From contig NZ_JAUOPD010000016.1 of NCBI RefSeq assembly GCF_030546745.1, forward strand, positions 1-64,000: a stretch of 64,000 bases of DNA, given 5' to 3'. Numbering within the stretch: the stretch's first letter is position 1; every line of letters starts with the position of its first letter. The notes beneath the pieces were generated by a model, which searched no databases, was not told the DNA's origin, and saw only the letters and a program-made list of their open reading frames with translations. Below, piece after piece: positions 18,101 to 26,493 of the stretch. The position numbers and the translations under genes are program-made. The stretch is from Thalassotalea sp. 1_MG-2023 (GTDB lineage: Bacteria; Pseudomonadota; Gammaproteobacteria; Enterobacterales; Alteromonadaceae).

Positions 18101-19377
18101 GTAGCTCATTATTGTTGTTAATCAACGATATTTTAGATCTTTCAAAAATTGAAGCAGGTAAACTTAGCATCAGCAAAGACGTATGTAATCCGCATAATAT
18201 TTTTGAAGAAATTAGCCAAGTATTTACCATGAATGTGCGTCAAAAAGGTTTAGACTTTATGCTTGAAGTTGATGAAAAGATTCCGCACTCGCTGCTACTT
18301 GATTCAACTCGTATTAGACAAATTTTATTTAATCTCGTTGGTAATGCAGTAAAGTTTACCGATACAGGTAGTATTACATTGAGAGCCGTTGCTGAAAACG
18401 AAAATACTATTCATAGCACCATAGATTTAAGGATTGACGTTATAGATACCGGCATAGGTATTTCTGCCGATAAGGTCGACGATATTTTTGAAAGCTTTCA
18501 ACAGCAAGAAGGGCAAAGCGTCAGAAAATATGGTGGAACCGGCTTAGGCCTGACCATAAGCAAAAGGTTAACTGAGTTGATGAATGGCAAAATATCCGTG
18601 CAAAGCCAAGTAAATAAAGGGTCATGTTTTTCAGTTTATTTAAAGAAAGTAGATATTTGCGCGATTGACAATAATCACCAATCAACAGCTCTTAAAACAG
18701 CTGACAAACCTGTTGTATTCGATAATGCAAAAATATTACTCGTAGATGATATTCCTGATAACCGCCATCTATTAATTGAAATATGCAAAACATTAGACAT
18801 TGAAACGTTTGAAGCTAGCAATGGGTTAGAGGCCGTCAACGCAGTAAAACAACAAACGTTTGATCTCATCATTATGGATATTAGAATGCCCGAAATGGAC
18901 GGTTATGAAGCTGCAAACATCATTAATACATCACACCCTAAACTGCCTATTATTGCTTTAACAGCTTCAGTCATGCGTGATGATTATGAAAAAAAACGTC
19001 GCGAGAACTTTAATGGGTACTTAAGAAAGCCAGTATTAAAACAAGAGTTAATTAATGAATTAAAACGACATTTATCTTATCAAGAAATATCAGTCGATGA
19101 AGAAGAACCAAGCAAAGAAGCCTTCAACAAAGCGTTATTACATCACTTACAGATTAGTTATTTAGCAACTTGCCAACAATTAATGCAAAGTAATAACTTG
19201 AATGAAATATCACAATTTTCTCAAGCAATACAAGCGACAGCTAAGCAATACCAAAGTGAAGCCTTACAGCAATTTAGTGATAAACTTAAACAAGCAATTG
19301 ATAGTTTTAATATAATAGAAATAAAAGCGTGCTTGAAACAGTTTGTTCAAATGTGTCATATTGATGATACTGAGTGA
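15190..19377 (+). CDS. BvgS-like hybrid sensor histidine kinase with three periplasmic binding domains
   Basis: This 1395-residue inner-membrane sensor has a signal peptide (1-25) and three tandem solute-binding (SBP_bac_3, Venus flytrap) domains at about 30-265, 275-510 and 520-755. Each opens with a W/L-x-x-N/H-P/K pattern followed by hydrophobic strands such as VVVGGTPDWTPFNF. One transmembrane helix (about 763-783) leads to a degenerate PAS region, then HisKA with SHEIRTPMN (His935). Next comes an HATPase domain with the N box NLVGNAVKF, DTGIGI and GGTGLGLTISKRL. A receiver domain follows, with Asp1230 in IIMDIRMPEMDGYEA. The tail (about 1300-1395) is helical, Gln-rich and resembles no clear Hpt domain. 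Three binding domains is one more than in BvgS. The ligand is unknown. The gene lies 4 bp behind the HD-GYP regulator. Confidence 0.93.
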   Translation: MRIRDINLLIILVLFLTSLTNASAESNQQITANVSLSEAEKQWLTNNPNVVVGGTPDWTPFNFSDGQGQWHGIAKDYLDLVALYTGLKFEVKINPWHTNLALIQSGDVHILGSVYKTKERELFLNFSEPYFFALDYFFIRKDLDVDNLSDLHGKRVALPKGYAHQKIIKTHFPQIKIVEVNTFGDAIDAVLENEADMLYDTYGALIYTLEKEGINTIVPFKSTRHIGKNPIHIVSHKDHPELASIIQKGLDAITVEQHRQIQLTWFSPPTQTEQKITLTAKEQQWLAENPTVKVAGNFSFPPIDYTEQDKPVGFAHDLLTLITQRTGLQFSTVSYPWTEALRNTKQGNAHLLPAIYQTPKRDEDFIFSDEYYKSLDYFFSKRSLDIRKNNTLAGLTVAVVKDHAASSIIKKRYPELTIVHKETLREAIQDVQENKADLVHDGYSAIQYHITNNGIVNFIAQRPIAGTQATPLKMATTKQNGPLISIINKGLASITSDERNNLLNKWSLSTTNNSRPQKPSSLTLTLEEKQWLRDHKTLSLAIDPDWMPFESLNEQQQHIGIVPDYLSIISELLNIKFERLPSKNWQESKTFLLTKKADIGSAANTYKPLEHLLFTDSIISSPFVIVMQNEEKYIDNITQILNKRITLINDYFSTEDLIGRFPDKNFQLVNNAAQGLDDLSSGKTDVFIASLAQVNYLIAEKGYSGLRVVGKTTYNLPLRFTVQEELAPLVPIINKALKSISTAKKQQIVDNWGNKEPVIRTNYQLIFIVLIIASLIVTIIFLWNRRLQQEVLLRTKTQQSLKQSERNLSVVIDNIPVIVFVADRQSNVLLMANNHAVDELNIDEDNLAAFSSHQFYQGDIENLHDEQVTISTLKNYTIEGLLSVIPIRYQNKNALLYIIVNLNERVVMERELEQAKTNAENANKAKSEFLANMSHEIRTPMNAIIGFTELLYEQIQDNKLKGFVKTIKSAGSSLLLLINDILDLSKIEAGKLSISKDVCNPHNIFEEISQVFTMNVRQKGLDFMLEVDEKIPHSLLLDSTRIRQILFNLVGNAVKFTDTGSITLRAVAENENTIHSTIDLRIDVIDTGIGISADKVDDIFESFQQQEGQSVRKYGGTGLGLTISKRLTELMNGKISVQSQVNKGSCFSVYLKKVDICAIDNNHQSTALKTADKPVVFDNAKILLVDDIPDNRHLLIEICKTLDIETFEASNGLEAVNAVKQQTFDLIIMDIRMPEMDGYEAANIINTSHPKLPIIALTASVMRDDYEKKRRENFNGYLRKPVLKQELINELKRHLSYQEISVDEEEPSKEAFNKALLHHLQISYLATCQQLMQSNNLNEISQFSQAIQATAKQYQSEALQQFSDKLKQAIDSFNIIEIKACLKQFVQMCHIDDTE

Positions 19378-19439
19378 TAAACCAAATTCAATCTGCCCTA
19401 CTGCCGCACAAATTTGTTTAACCAATATACCCGTAACGT

Positions 19440-20069
19440 TTACTTTTCTTTATCGTCAAATGGCAATAACAATGTTTTCATTGCTGGCCGAAGAGCAATT
19501 AAAATGCCTGTTTTATCGAGTGCGGGATTTAATACTCTTCGCAAAAGTAAACCTCCCATCATTGAAAACATGACTTCAATACGGGCATCAACTTCACGAG
19601 TTGATGCCGCTTGTAGTGACCCTCGTTCCCCGATTAGTAACTTACGCATTTCATTTCTTGCATGCGTGTCTGACTGCTGTAATAAACTTGCTATTTTATC
19701 ATTGCGTGCCGCTTCCGATAGCATCTCTAAATGTAATGCCTTACAGTCAGTGTTGGTGTGACGTTCGACGCCTTCATCTAAGCTATCAATTAAAATCGTT
19801 GTTAAATCGCCTGGTTTATCACCAAACTCTTGGAACAATGAGATCATTTCTTCCATATCTCGTTGAATAATTGATTCAATAATCGCTTCTTTACTGGCAA
19901 AATAATTATATATATGGCCCGCGCTCATACCGGCTGTTTTTGAAATTTCAGCCATACCTGCACCATGATACCCCTTTCGTTTAAAGCATTCTGCCGCGGC
20001 GCATAACACTTGATTTCGTCTGGTTTCAGCTAACGCAGGATCAGCATGCTTTTTAGTTTTTGCGGTCAT
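19440..20069 (-). CDS. TetR/AcrR-family transcriptional repressor of the efflux operon
   Basis: The 209-residue TetR-type protein has its helix-turn-helix at about residues 15-60: RRNQVLCAAAECFKRKGYHG, then MAEISKTAGMSAGHIYNYF, then SKEAIIESII. The C-terminal half is the variable ligand-binding domain. ATG 20069 is chosen, with GGAG five bases upstream; an in-frame GTG at 20075 is less well placed. It follows the RND pump gene on the same strand and is probably part of, or next to, the efflux operon. It likely represses it through the palindrome upstream of the membrane fusion gene. Confidence 0.9.
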   Translation of the reverse strand: MTAKTKKHADPALAETRRNQVLCAAAECFKRKGYHGAGMAEISKTAGMSAGHIYNYFASKEAIIESIIQRDMEEMISLFQEFGDKPGDLTTILIDSLDEGVERHTNTDCKALHLEMLSEAARNDKIASLLQQSDTHARNEMRKLLIGERGSLQAASTREVDARIEVMFSMMGGLLLRRVLNPALDKTGILIALRPAMKTLLLPFDDKEK

Positions 20070-20162
20070 AATCACTCCACACTCTTACTTGCTTAAGTGA
20101 TGCATAAGGTTATGCACCACTTAAATTACAAACTTATCTAATACTTTAATTTTGCATGCAGC

Positions 20163-23100
20163 CTACGCTGCATGCTTTCCAGGAAATACTCTTCTGACTA
20201 ATACAAAGAACATCGGTACAAAAATAACAACTAATATTGATGATGCTAAGGTTCCTCCAATGACAGAAATACCTAACGCATTTTGCGCACCAGAGCCAGC
20301 ACTTGAAGCTATTGCCAGTGGTAAAACTCCACATATAAATGCCATAGATGTCATCAATATAGGCCTTAAACGCAATCGAACAGCATTAATGGCAGCTTCT
20401 ACAAGAGGCATACCTTCATCCATTTTATGAATAGCAAATTCAACAATGAGAATCGCATTTTTTGATGCTAACCCAATCGTGGTCAATAAACCTACTTGCA
20501 AATAAATATCATTAGATAACTGAGCTGTGAACGCAGCGACTGCTGCACCAAAAACACCTAACGGTACAATTAACATCACCGCGGCCGGCACAGACCAACT
20601 TTCATATAATGCCGCTAAACATAAAAACACGACTAATAACGATAATGCGTAGAGCAACGGAGCTTGCCCGCCACTTAAACGTTCTTCATATGAAATACCG
20701 GTCCACTCAAAAGCAATACCAGGTGGTAATTGTTCAACTAATCGTTCGATTTCATCCATTGCCTGGCCAGTACTATAACCTGGCGCTGCAGAGCCTTGTA
20801 TTTCCATCGCTGAAAGTCCGTTATAACGCTCTAATCGTGGTGAACCATAAGTCCAATACGAACGTGCTATCGCAGTGAAAGGCACCATTTTACCTTCGTC
20901 ATTACGAACATACCATTGATTGATATCTTCCGGCACCATACGCGCTTCAGCAACACCTTGTAAATACACCTTTTTTACTCGCCCGCGATCAATAAAGTCA
21001 TTCACATAACGACCACCCCACGCAGTAGATAAAGTATTATTAATATCTGCTTGCTTAACGCCTAATGCTTGGGCTTTAGCTAAATCTATATCAAGTTGTA
21101 ATTCTGGTTTGTCTTCTAAGCCATTCGGGCGAACACCCGCTAAAATTGGGCTTTTTGCGGCCATACCTAAAAGCATATTTCTTGCATTAAGTAATTTTTC
21201 ATGACCTAATCCAACGCGATCTTGCAAAAACAAAGTAAAACCATTGGCTGTTCCTAATTCAACAACCGCAGGGGGTGGGAATGCAAAAACAAATGCCTCT
21301 TTTATTGTAGAGAAGTATCCCATGGCTTTTCCTGCCACCGCACCAACAGATAAGTCAGGACGTTGACGCTCATCCCAGTGTTTAAGGTTAACAAACCCAA
21401 TAGCAGCATTTTGACCAGAGCCAGCAAAGCTAAACCCTGCAACACTAAAAATTGAATTAACCGCTTCAGACTGATCTTCTAAAAAGTGGCGTTCCATTTT
21501 TTCAACCACTGCTAAAGTTTGTTCGGTCGTCGCACCTGCAGGTAAGCTAACCTGGTTAAATAAAATCCCCTGGTCTTCATTAGGCAAAAACGCTGAAGGA
21601 AGTTGGGAGAAAATATAAATCATGCCGCCAACAATTAATCCGTAGCACAATAAGTAACGCTTACTTTGTTTGATCATTCGACCTACAAAGCCTTGTGCAC
21701 CATTATTTGTTTTATCGAAACCTCTATTAAACCCTGTGAAAAATCGCCCTATCAAAGAGGAGTTATTATGCACATGACTAGGTTTTAACATAGTTGCACA
21801 CAATGCAGGAGTTAGAATTAATGCGACTAACACAGACAAGCTCATAGCAGTCACTAACGTAATGGAGAACTGTCGATAGATTACCCCGGTAGAACCAGCA
21901 AAAAAGGCCATTGGGATAAACACCGCAGATAAAACCATAGCGATACCAACCAATGCTCCTTTAATTTCATCCATTGACTTTCGTGTGGCTTCAAGAGGTG
22001 ACAGCTTTTCTTCTGTCATCACTCGTTCTACGTTTTCTACCACAACAATTGCATCGTCTACTAATAAGCCGATCGCAAGCACCATGGCAAACATGGTTAG
22101 GGTATTAATCGAGTAGCCAAATACTTGCAAGATAGCAAAGGTACCTAGCAACACCACAGGAACAGCAATTGTTGGGATCAATGTTGCACGAAAGTTTTGT
22201 AGGAAGAGATACATAACTAAAAATACTAAGATCACCGCCTCAATCAGCGTACTTACAACTTTTTCAATCGATAATGACACAAAAGGCGTGGTGTCGTATG
22301 GAATGACACTTTCTAACCCTTCTGGAAAAAAAGGTGCTAACTCGTTCAACGCATCTTTAACCCCTTGGGCTGTATCAAGTGCATTGGCACCACTGGCAAG
22401 TTTTATACCTAAACCTGTTGCGGGATTACCGTTAAAGCGAGCTACCACACCGTAGTTTTCACCACCAAGCTCCACGGTTGCTACATCTGATAAACGAACA
22501 ACAGAACCATCTGCGTTGGTTTTCACAAAAATATCACGAAACTGTTCTGGGGTTTGTAAGCGGCTTTGCGCCGTAACGGTTGCATTTAACTGCTGACCAG
22601 AAACCGCAGGTAACGCGCCTAGCTGCCCTGCCGATACTTGCGCATTTTGCGCTTGAATTGCAGCGCTAATGTCTCCTGGTGTCAATTGATATTTGTGCAG
22701 CATTTCAGGTTGAAGCCAAATACGCATTGCATATTGAGAGCCAAATAACTGAACTTCACCCACGCCATTAACGCGTGAAATAATATCTTGTACATTAGAT
22801 GCCACATAGTCGCCTATGTCGATATTATTCATACTGCCGTCTTTAGATACAAACCCTAACACCATTAAGAAGTTTCGTGCTGATTTTGCAACGGTTACAC
22901 CTTGTCGCTGTACTTCCTCAGGTAACAAAGGTGTTGCTAACGACAACTTATTTTGCACTTGGACTTGTGCAATATCTGGGTCAGTATCAGCATCAAACGT
23001 TAAGGTAAGTGTTGCTGCACCATTAGACTCTGAGGTTGATGACATATATAACAAACCATCTAAGCCTTTCATCTTTTGTTCGATAACTTGGGTAACTGTA

Positions 23101-23276
23101 TCTTCCAGAGTACGTGCTGAAGCACCAGGATAAATAGCCTGTATGCTGATCGCAGGTGGTGCTATCGATGGATATTGCGCGATGGGTAGACTTTTAATGG
23201 CTAAAATACCTGCAAGCATAACCACAATAGCAAGTACCCATGCAAAAATAGGTCTGTCGATAAAAAAGCGTGACAT
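20163..23276 (-). CDS. RND multidrug efflux permease, AcrB/MexB type
   Basis: The 1037-residue inner-membrane proton/drug antiporter has the HAE1-RND layout: the N-terminus [20 protein letters not shown], two large periplasmic loops and twelve predicted membrane helices. The proton-relay aspartates Asp407 and Asp408 lie in [13 protein letters not shown], exactly the E. coli AcrB numbering. Length and the conserved C-terminal half ([20 protein letters not shown]) show an intact pump. It lies 12 bp behind the membrane fusion protein gene and works with it and an outer-membrane TolC-type channel. No TolC gene is in this locus. Substrates cannot be inferred beyond hydrophobic drugs, dyes or detergents usual for the family. 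Confidence 0.97.
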   Translation of the reverse strand: MSRFFIDRPIFAWVLAIVVMLAGILAIKSLPIAQYPSIAPPAISIQAIYPGASARTLEDTVTQVIEQKMKGLDGLLYMSSTSESNGAATLTLTFDADTDPDIAQVQVQNKLSLATPLLPEEVQRQGVTVAKSARNFLMVLGFVSKDGSMNNIDIGDYVASNVQDIISRVNGVGEVQLFGSQYAMRIWLQPEMLHKYQLTPGDISAAIQAQNAQVSAGQLGALPAVSGQQLNATVTAQSRLQTPEQFRDIFVKTNADGSVVRLSDVATVELGGENYGVVARFNGNPATGLGIKLASGANALDTAQGVKDALNELAPFFPEGLESVIPYDTTPFVSLSIEKVVSTLIEAVILVFLVMYLFLQNFRATLIPTIAVPVVLLGTFAILQVFGYSINTLTMFAMVLAIGLLVDDAIVVVENVERVMTEEKLSPLEATRKSMDEIKGALVGIAMVLSAVFIPMAFFAGSTGVIYRQFSITLVTAMSLSVLVALILTPALCATMLKPSHVHNNSSLIGRFFTGFNRGFDKTNNGAQGFVGRMIKQSKRYLLCYGLIVGGMIYIFSQLPSAFLPNEDQGILFNQVSLPAGATTEQTLAVVEKMERHFLEDQSEAVNSIFSVAGFSFAGSGQNAAIGFVNLKHWDERQRPDLSVGAVAGKAMGYFSTIKEAFVFAFPPPAVVELGTANGFTLFLQDRVGLGHEKLLNARNMLLGMAAKSPILAGVRPNGLEDKPELQLDIDLAKAQALGVKQADINNTLSTAWGGRYVNDFIDRGRVKKVYLQGVAEARMVPEDINQWYVRNDEGKMVPFTAIARSYWTYGSPRLERYNGLSAMEIQGSAAPGYSTGQAMDEIERLVEQLPPGIAFEWTGISYEERLSGGQAPLLYALSLLVVFLCLAALYESWSVPAAVMLIVPLGVFGAAVAAFTAQLSNDIYLQVGLLTTIGLASKNAILIVEFAIHKMDEGMPLVEAAINAVRLRLRPILMTSMAFICGVLPLAIASSAGSGAQNALGISVIGGTLASSILVVIFVPMFFVLVRRVFPGKHAA

Positions 23277-23288
23277 ATTACTTCTCCG

Positions 23289-24452
23289 CTATGGTGCGCT
23301 GTTTGAAGATTGTGCTGGAACGGGTGTTACAGGAGCACCACTACGTACTTTCTGTAAACCTTCTACAATGACTTTATCACCGTCAGATAAGCCCTCACTG
23401 ACTAACCATTGCGACCCCATTGTTCTATCAACCACTAACACGCGAGGCTCAACGGTATTTTCTTTACTGACAACTAATGCTGTAGGTTGGCCTTTTGCGT
23501 TTCGGCTAATACCACGCTGTGGTGCCAATATCGCATTTTGTTTGACTCCTTCAACAATAACAGCTCGTACGTACATGCCCGGTAAGAGTAGTTTATCTGG
23601 GTTAGGAAACTCAGCACGTAAAGATACAGAGCCAGTGCTAGGGTCAACGGTTACTTCTGAAAACTTTAACGTACCAGTATGCGCATATGTACTACCGTCT
23701 TCTAACAGTAACTCAACTGAAGAATGCAAATCAGCATCGCGTGATAATTTTCCGCTAGCTATCGCTTGTTTTAACCGTGTTAACTCGTTACTTGATTGCG
23801 TTAAATCAACATAAATAGGGTCAAGTTGGGTTACCGTCGCTAGTGCAACAGATTGATTTGCATTGACCAAAGCCCCTGCCGTTACATTAGATTTTCCAAT
23901 CTGACCACTAATTGGCGATAACACCTTGCTATAATTTAAATTAATTTGTGCCGTTTTAAGTTGTGCTTTTGTGGTTAATAAATCAGCATTAGCGCTTTTG
24001 AACGCAGCATCGGCTTCATCATATTCTTGTTGGCTTACTGCTTTAGTCTTTAGCAAGTTTTTATAACGCTGCAATTTTGCTTTAGTATTTGCAATATTGG
24101 CTTCTGCTTTTTTAATTGCCGCTTCACTTGTGGCAACTTGTGCTTCAAAAAGAGCAGATTCAATTTGATAAAGCGCTTGCCCTTCTTCAACTTCAGCACC
24201 TTCAGTAAAAAGTCTGCTTTGTACAATACCATTAACTTGCGGACGTATTTCAGCGATTTGCGAAGCCACAACACGACCAGGTAACTCTTTAGTCAGGGTG
24301 ACACTTTTACTGCTCAAGGTAACAACACCAACAGGTATTGCTTGTGCTGTTCCGGCACTTGACTTGGCCTGTTCATCTTGCCCACAACCAGTGAAAAGGG
24401 CCGTTGTTACAACAACCGAAAAAATATAAAAAAGAACTCTAATTCGTTGCAT
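23289..24452 (-). CDS. RND efflux periplasmic adaptor (membrane fusion protein), AcrA type
   Basis: The 387-residue protein has a lipoprotein signal with lipobox LFTGC (Cys23), so it is anchored in the inner membrane facing the periplasm. The AcrA pattern follows: a beta-barrel/lipoyl half (GRVVASQIAEIRPQVNGIV), a long alpha hairpin (about 95-175, with the KAKLQRYKNLL coiled-coil), the second lipoyl half (SPISGQIGKSNVTAGALV), then the beta-barrel and the membrane-proximal domain. It is the first gene of the operon and sits directly downstream of a strong 22-bp palindrome, the expected repressor site. ATG 24452 is preceded by AAGG. Confidence 0.95.
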   Translation of the reverse strand: MQRIRVLFYIFSVVVTTALFTGCGQDEQAKSSAGTAQAIPVGVVTLSSKSVTLTKELPGRVVASQIAEIRPQVNGIVQSRLFTEGAEVEEGQALYQIESALFEAQVATSEAAIKKAEANIANTKAKLQRYKNLLKTKAVSQQEYDEADAAFKSANADLLTTKAQLKTAQINLNYSKVLSPISGQIGKSNVTAGALVNANQSVALATVTQLDPIYVDLTQSSNELTRLKQAIASGKLSRDADLHSSVELLLEDGSTYAHTGTLKFSEVTVDPSTGSVSLRAEFPNPDKLLLPGMYVRAVIVEGVKQNAILAPQRGISRNAKGQPTALVVSKENTVEPRVLVVDRTMGSQWLVSEGLSDGDKVIVEGLQKVRSGAPVTPVPAQSSNSAP

Positions 24453-24467
24453 GGTGTTACCTTAAAC

Positions 24468-24489
24468 TTAGAATGAACGATCATTCTAA
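24468..24489. promoter_or_regulatory. Palindromic operator of the efflux operon
   Basis: TTAGAATG-AACGAT-CATTCTAA is a perfect 8+6+8 inverted repeat, 16 bases upstream of the adaptor start codon. Size and position fit a TetR-family operator that overlaps the promoter or transcript start. The TetR gene at the end of the same locus is the likely binder (inference). Confidence 0.7.
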
Positions 24490-24562
24490 AACAAAATTTA
24501 GCAAAACTAAACACTTTCTATGCTTTTAAATGTTTAGTTTTGTATTTATAACGCTTTAAATG

Positions 24563-24636
24563 GCAACTATATTTAATTGCAAATCAACAGGCAATCAAAT
24601 ATAGTTGCAAATAACAATGCAACTTAATATAGTTGC
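24563..24636. promoter_or_regulatory. Three phased palindromic sites upstream of the SatD gene
   Basis: Three 18-bp imperfect palindromes begin at 24563, 24591 and 24619, each exactly 28 bp apart. They are GCAACTATATTTAATTGC, GCAATCAAATATAGTTGC and GCAACTTAATATAGTTGC. The half-site consensus is GCAACTATA. The last site ends 24 bases before the SatD ATG. Regular spacing suggests cooperative binding of a dimeric regulator. The SatD protein's own C-terminal helix-turn-helix is the obvious candidate. Confidence 0.7.
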
Positions 24637-24660
24637 CTTGTACGAATAGTGAGGTAATAA

Positions 24661-25299
24661 ATGATCGCAGTACTGACCGGTGACCTAGTAAATTCAAGTA
24701 AAATGTCTACTACGACTTATTCTCAAGTTGTAGACCATTTAAACGATTTACTACAAGATTCACAAAAAAAATATCAGGCTAGTGGTGAAATATATCGTGG
24801 CGATGAGTTCCAAATACATTACCCAGAGCCTATTGATGCATTAAAAAGTACCCTGTTAATCAAACTTGCATTGCATATCGCCCAATACGTTGATAAACCA
24901 ATACAATGCACACTGTCTTTGGCATACGGCAGCTATGAAAACTATAAAAACAAGCCCAATACTTCTTCAGGTCCTGTTTATATTGCATCTGGAAGAATGT
25001 TAGCAAAAACACCTAAAGGTGATTTATCGTTAAGTGTTGAACAAACAGCATCAGCAGCTCAATTAACGTTACTCACAACATTTTTGAGCCACTTGATCAA
25101 TAAATTAACAAAAACCCAAGCATCTCTATTGTATCAATACATAGAGAGTGACTTCACTGAACATAGAAAACTAGCAAAAATAACAAACACTTCCCGACAA
25201 AACATTAGTAACCGCTTAGCGAATATTGGCGGGCACCTTGTGAGAGATTACATGCAGTTTATTCATCAAGAGGTTTTACAGTTCAAGGAATTTAAATAA
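24661..25299 (+). CDS. SatD-family protein with C-terminal helix-turn-helix
   Basis: The 212-residue protein starts MIAVLTGDLVNSSKM, a SatD-family signature (named after Streptococcus mutans SatD). The N-terminal about 125 residues resemble a nucleotide-cyclase-like fold, with YRGDEFQIHY in place of the usual GGDEF-like turn and SGPVYIASGRML. Residues about 165-200 (KLAKITNTSRQNISNRLANI) form a helix-turn-helix. This suggests a DNA-binding regulator with a ligand-sensing N-terminal domain. GAGGT lies 5-6 bases before ATG 24661. Its stop codon overlaps the start of the DUF3307 gene, so the two are translationally coupled. Three phased palindromes upstream suggest autoregulation. The cellular role of the pair is not established. 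Confidence 0.8.
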   Translation: MIAVLTGDLVNSSKMSTTTYSQVVDHLNDLLQDSQKKYQASGEIYRGDEFQIHYPEPIDALKSTLLIKLALHIAQYVDKPIQCTLSLAYGSYENYKNKPNTSSGPVYIASGRMLAKTPKGDLSLSVEQTASAAQLTLLTTFLSHLINKLTKTQASLLYQYIESDFTEHRKLAKITNTSRQNISNRLANIGGHLVRDYMQFIHQEVLQFKEFK

Positions 25300-26054
25300 T
25301 GGAAATATTGCTTTTATTACTTACGGCCCACTTTATAGGGGATTTTTATTTACAACCCACAGAGTGGATTTCTTGTCGTAATCAACACCATTACGCCTCT
25401 AAAGGACTAAAAAAACATTGCTTAGTACATACGCTATTAAACGCGCTTACCCTTTTCATACTTAACATAGCGATTATACCCGCAGTTATATCTATTATCG
25501 TTATTACGCTTTCTCATGCCATCGTTGATCTGTGGAAGTCATACCGACCAAACACACTCGGATATTTTTTACTTGATCAAGGCATTCACCTCACTATTAT
25601 TGGTTTAATCTCAGCTTATTTAAATGAGATCACTTTATTACAGTTACTACAATTTGCTACAGAACAATTAAGCGCAGCAAATATTATTATTGTTATGGCC
25701 TATTTAGTAGCGTGTAAACCCGCTTCCATCATTATTTCTTTAGCCTTGAAAAGACATACGGAAACCTTACTAGAAACCAATAAAAACGCTGAAAGTAATA
25801 ACACAGGGCTTATTTCAGCTGGCGCTTGGATAGGGTATCTTGAACGTTGTTTAGCAATTTCATTTATGTTTACAGGGCAATTTATTGGTATTGGTTTTTT
25901 AGTGGCAACTAAAACCATATTTCGCTTTGGTGATCTCACGAAAAGCCACGACATGAAACTCACAGAATATATGTTGTTAGGTACGTTATTAAGTTATGCC
26001 ATTGCATTTTTAATTGGTTGGAATGCCATTGAAGTTTATCAATGGCTAAATTAA
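25299..26054 (+). CDS. DUF3307 membrane protein
   Basis: This 251-residue polytopic membrane protein has the DUF3307 start LLLLLTAHFIGDFYLQP, and five to six hydrophobic helices follow. The HAIVDLWKSYR and LLDQGIHL segments carry the conserved Asp/His residues of the family. The ATG overlaps the SatD stop codon by one base (TAATG), so it is made together with SatD. The function of DUF3307 is unknown. Pairing with SatD-like proteins suggests a membrane partner or target of that regulator. The gene ends in a 4-base overlap with the convergent small gene that follows. Confidence 0.85.
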   Translation: MEILLLLLTAHFIGDFYLQPTEWISCRNQHHYASKGLKKHCLVHTLLNALTLFILNIAIIPAVISIIVITLSHAIVDLWKSYRPNTLGYFLLDQGIHLTIIGLISAYLNEITLLQLLQFATEQLSAANIIIVMAYLVACKPASIIISLALKRHTETLLETNKNAESNNTGLISAGAWIGYLERCLAISFMFTGQFIGIGFLVATKTIFRFGDLTKSHDMKLTEYMLLGTLLSYAIAFLIGWNAIEVYQWLN

Positions 26055-26356
26055 GCGGTTGATTGTTGTTGCTGAGCAGAAAAAAGAAAACGATATAATA
26101 AGTAAACGGGCAATAACATCACGAGTTCACCTAGCAAGATCCCTATTGTAACTTGTGCATTCATGGCACCAGCCTGAATGGTTGACCATACCAATTTATA
26201 CAAGGCCCAGTCAGTGTAAAGTGTCGGGTTAAATTGATACACTTCTCGATAAATGGTCATCAGTATCATAGGCTTTATTAATTGCAGTGCTACAAAGGTA
26301 GAGCCGCATAGAAATACATTTGCCCAATAATGCTTTCTTTGTGTGATACCTGCCAT
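26051..26356 (-). CDS. Small membrane protein, unknown function
   Basis: The 101-residue protein has two to three hydrophobic segments (about 12-36 and 60-92) and a polar Gln-rich tail. I do not recognise a family. ATG 26356 is chosen because GAGGG lies five bases upstream; a TTG four codons earlier (26368) lacks this. It converges on the DUF3307 gene with overlapping stop codons. Confidence 0.65.
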   Translation of the reverse strand: MAGITQRKHYWANVFLCGSTFVALQLIKPMILMTIYREVYQFNPTLYTDWALYKLVWSTIQAGAMNAQVTIGILLGELVMLLPVYLLYRFLFSAQQQQSTA

Positions 26357-26493
26357 CAAATCCCTCAAGTTATTTTAACGTGAAGACTACAAGGTACGAT
26401 GCCTAGTAGCCTATTTATTCTTTACAATAAGTTAAACCAATTAATTGGGTTGTAAATAACCAGGTGCAAAACACCCTCTACTTCCCATTTGTG

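Noticed and set aside
20152..20430. Plus-strand frames opposite the RND pump gene, and similar frames opposite the adaptor gene
   Set aside because: They are antisense shadows of strongly conserved coding sequence with no ribosome site.
24563..24636. CRISPR-like array because of regular repeats
   Set aside because: The 28-bp period comes from short palindromes with no conserved direct repeat and no cas genes; operators fit better.
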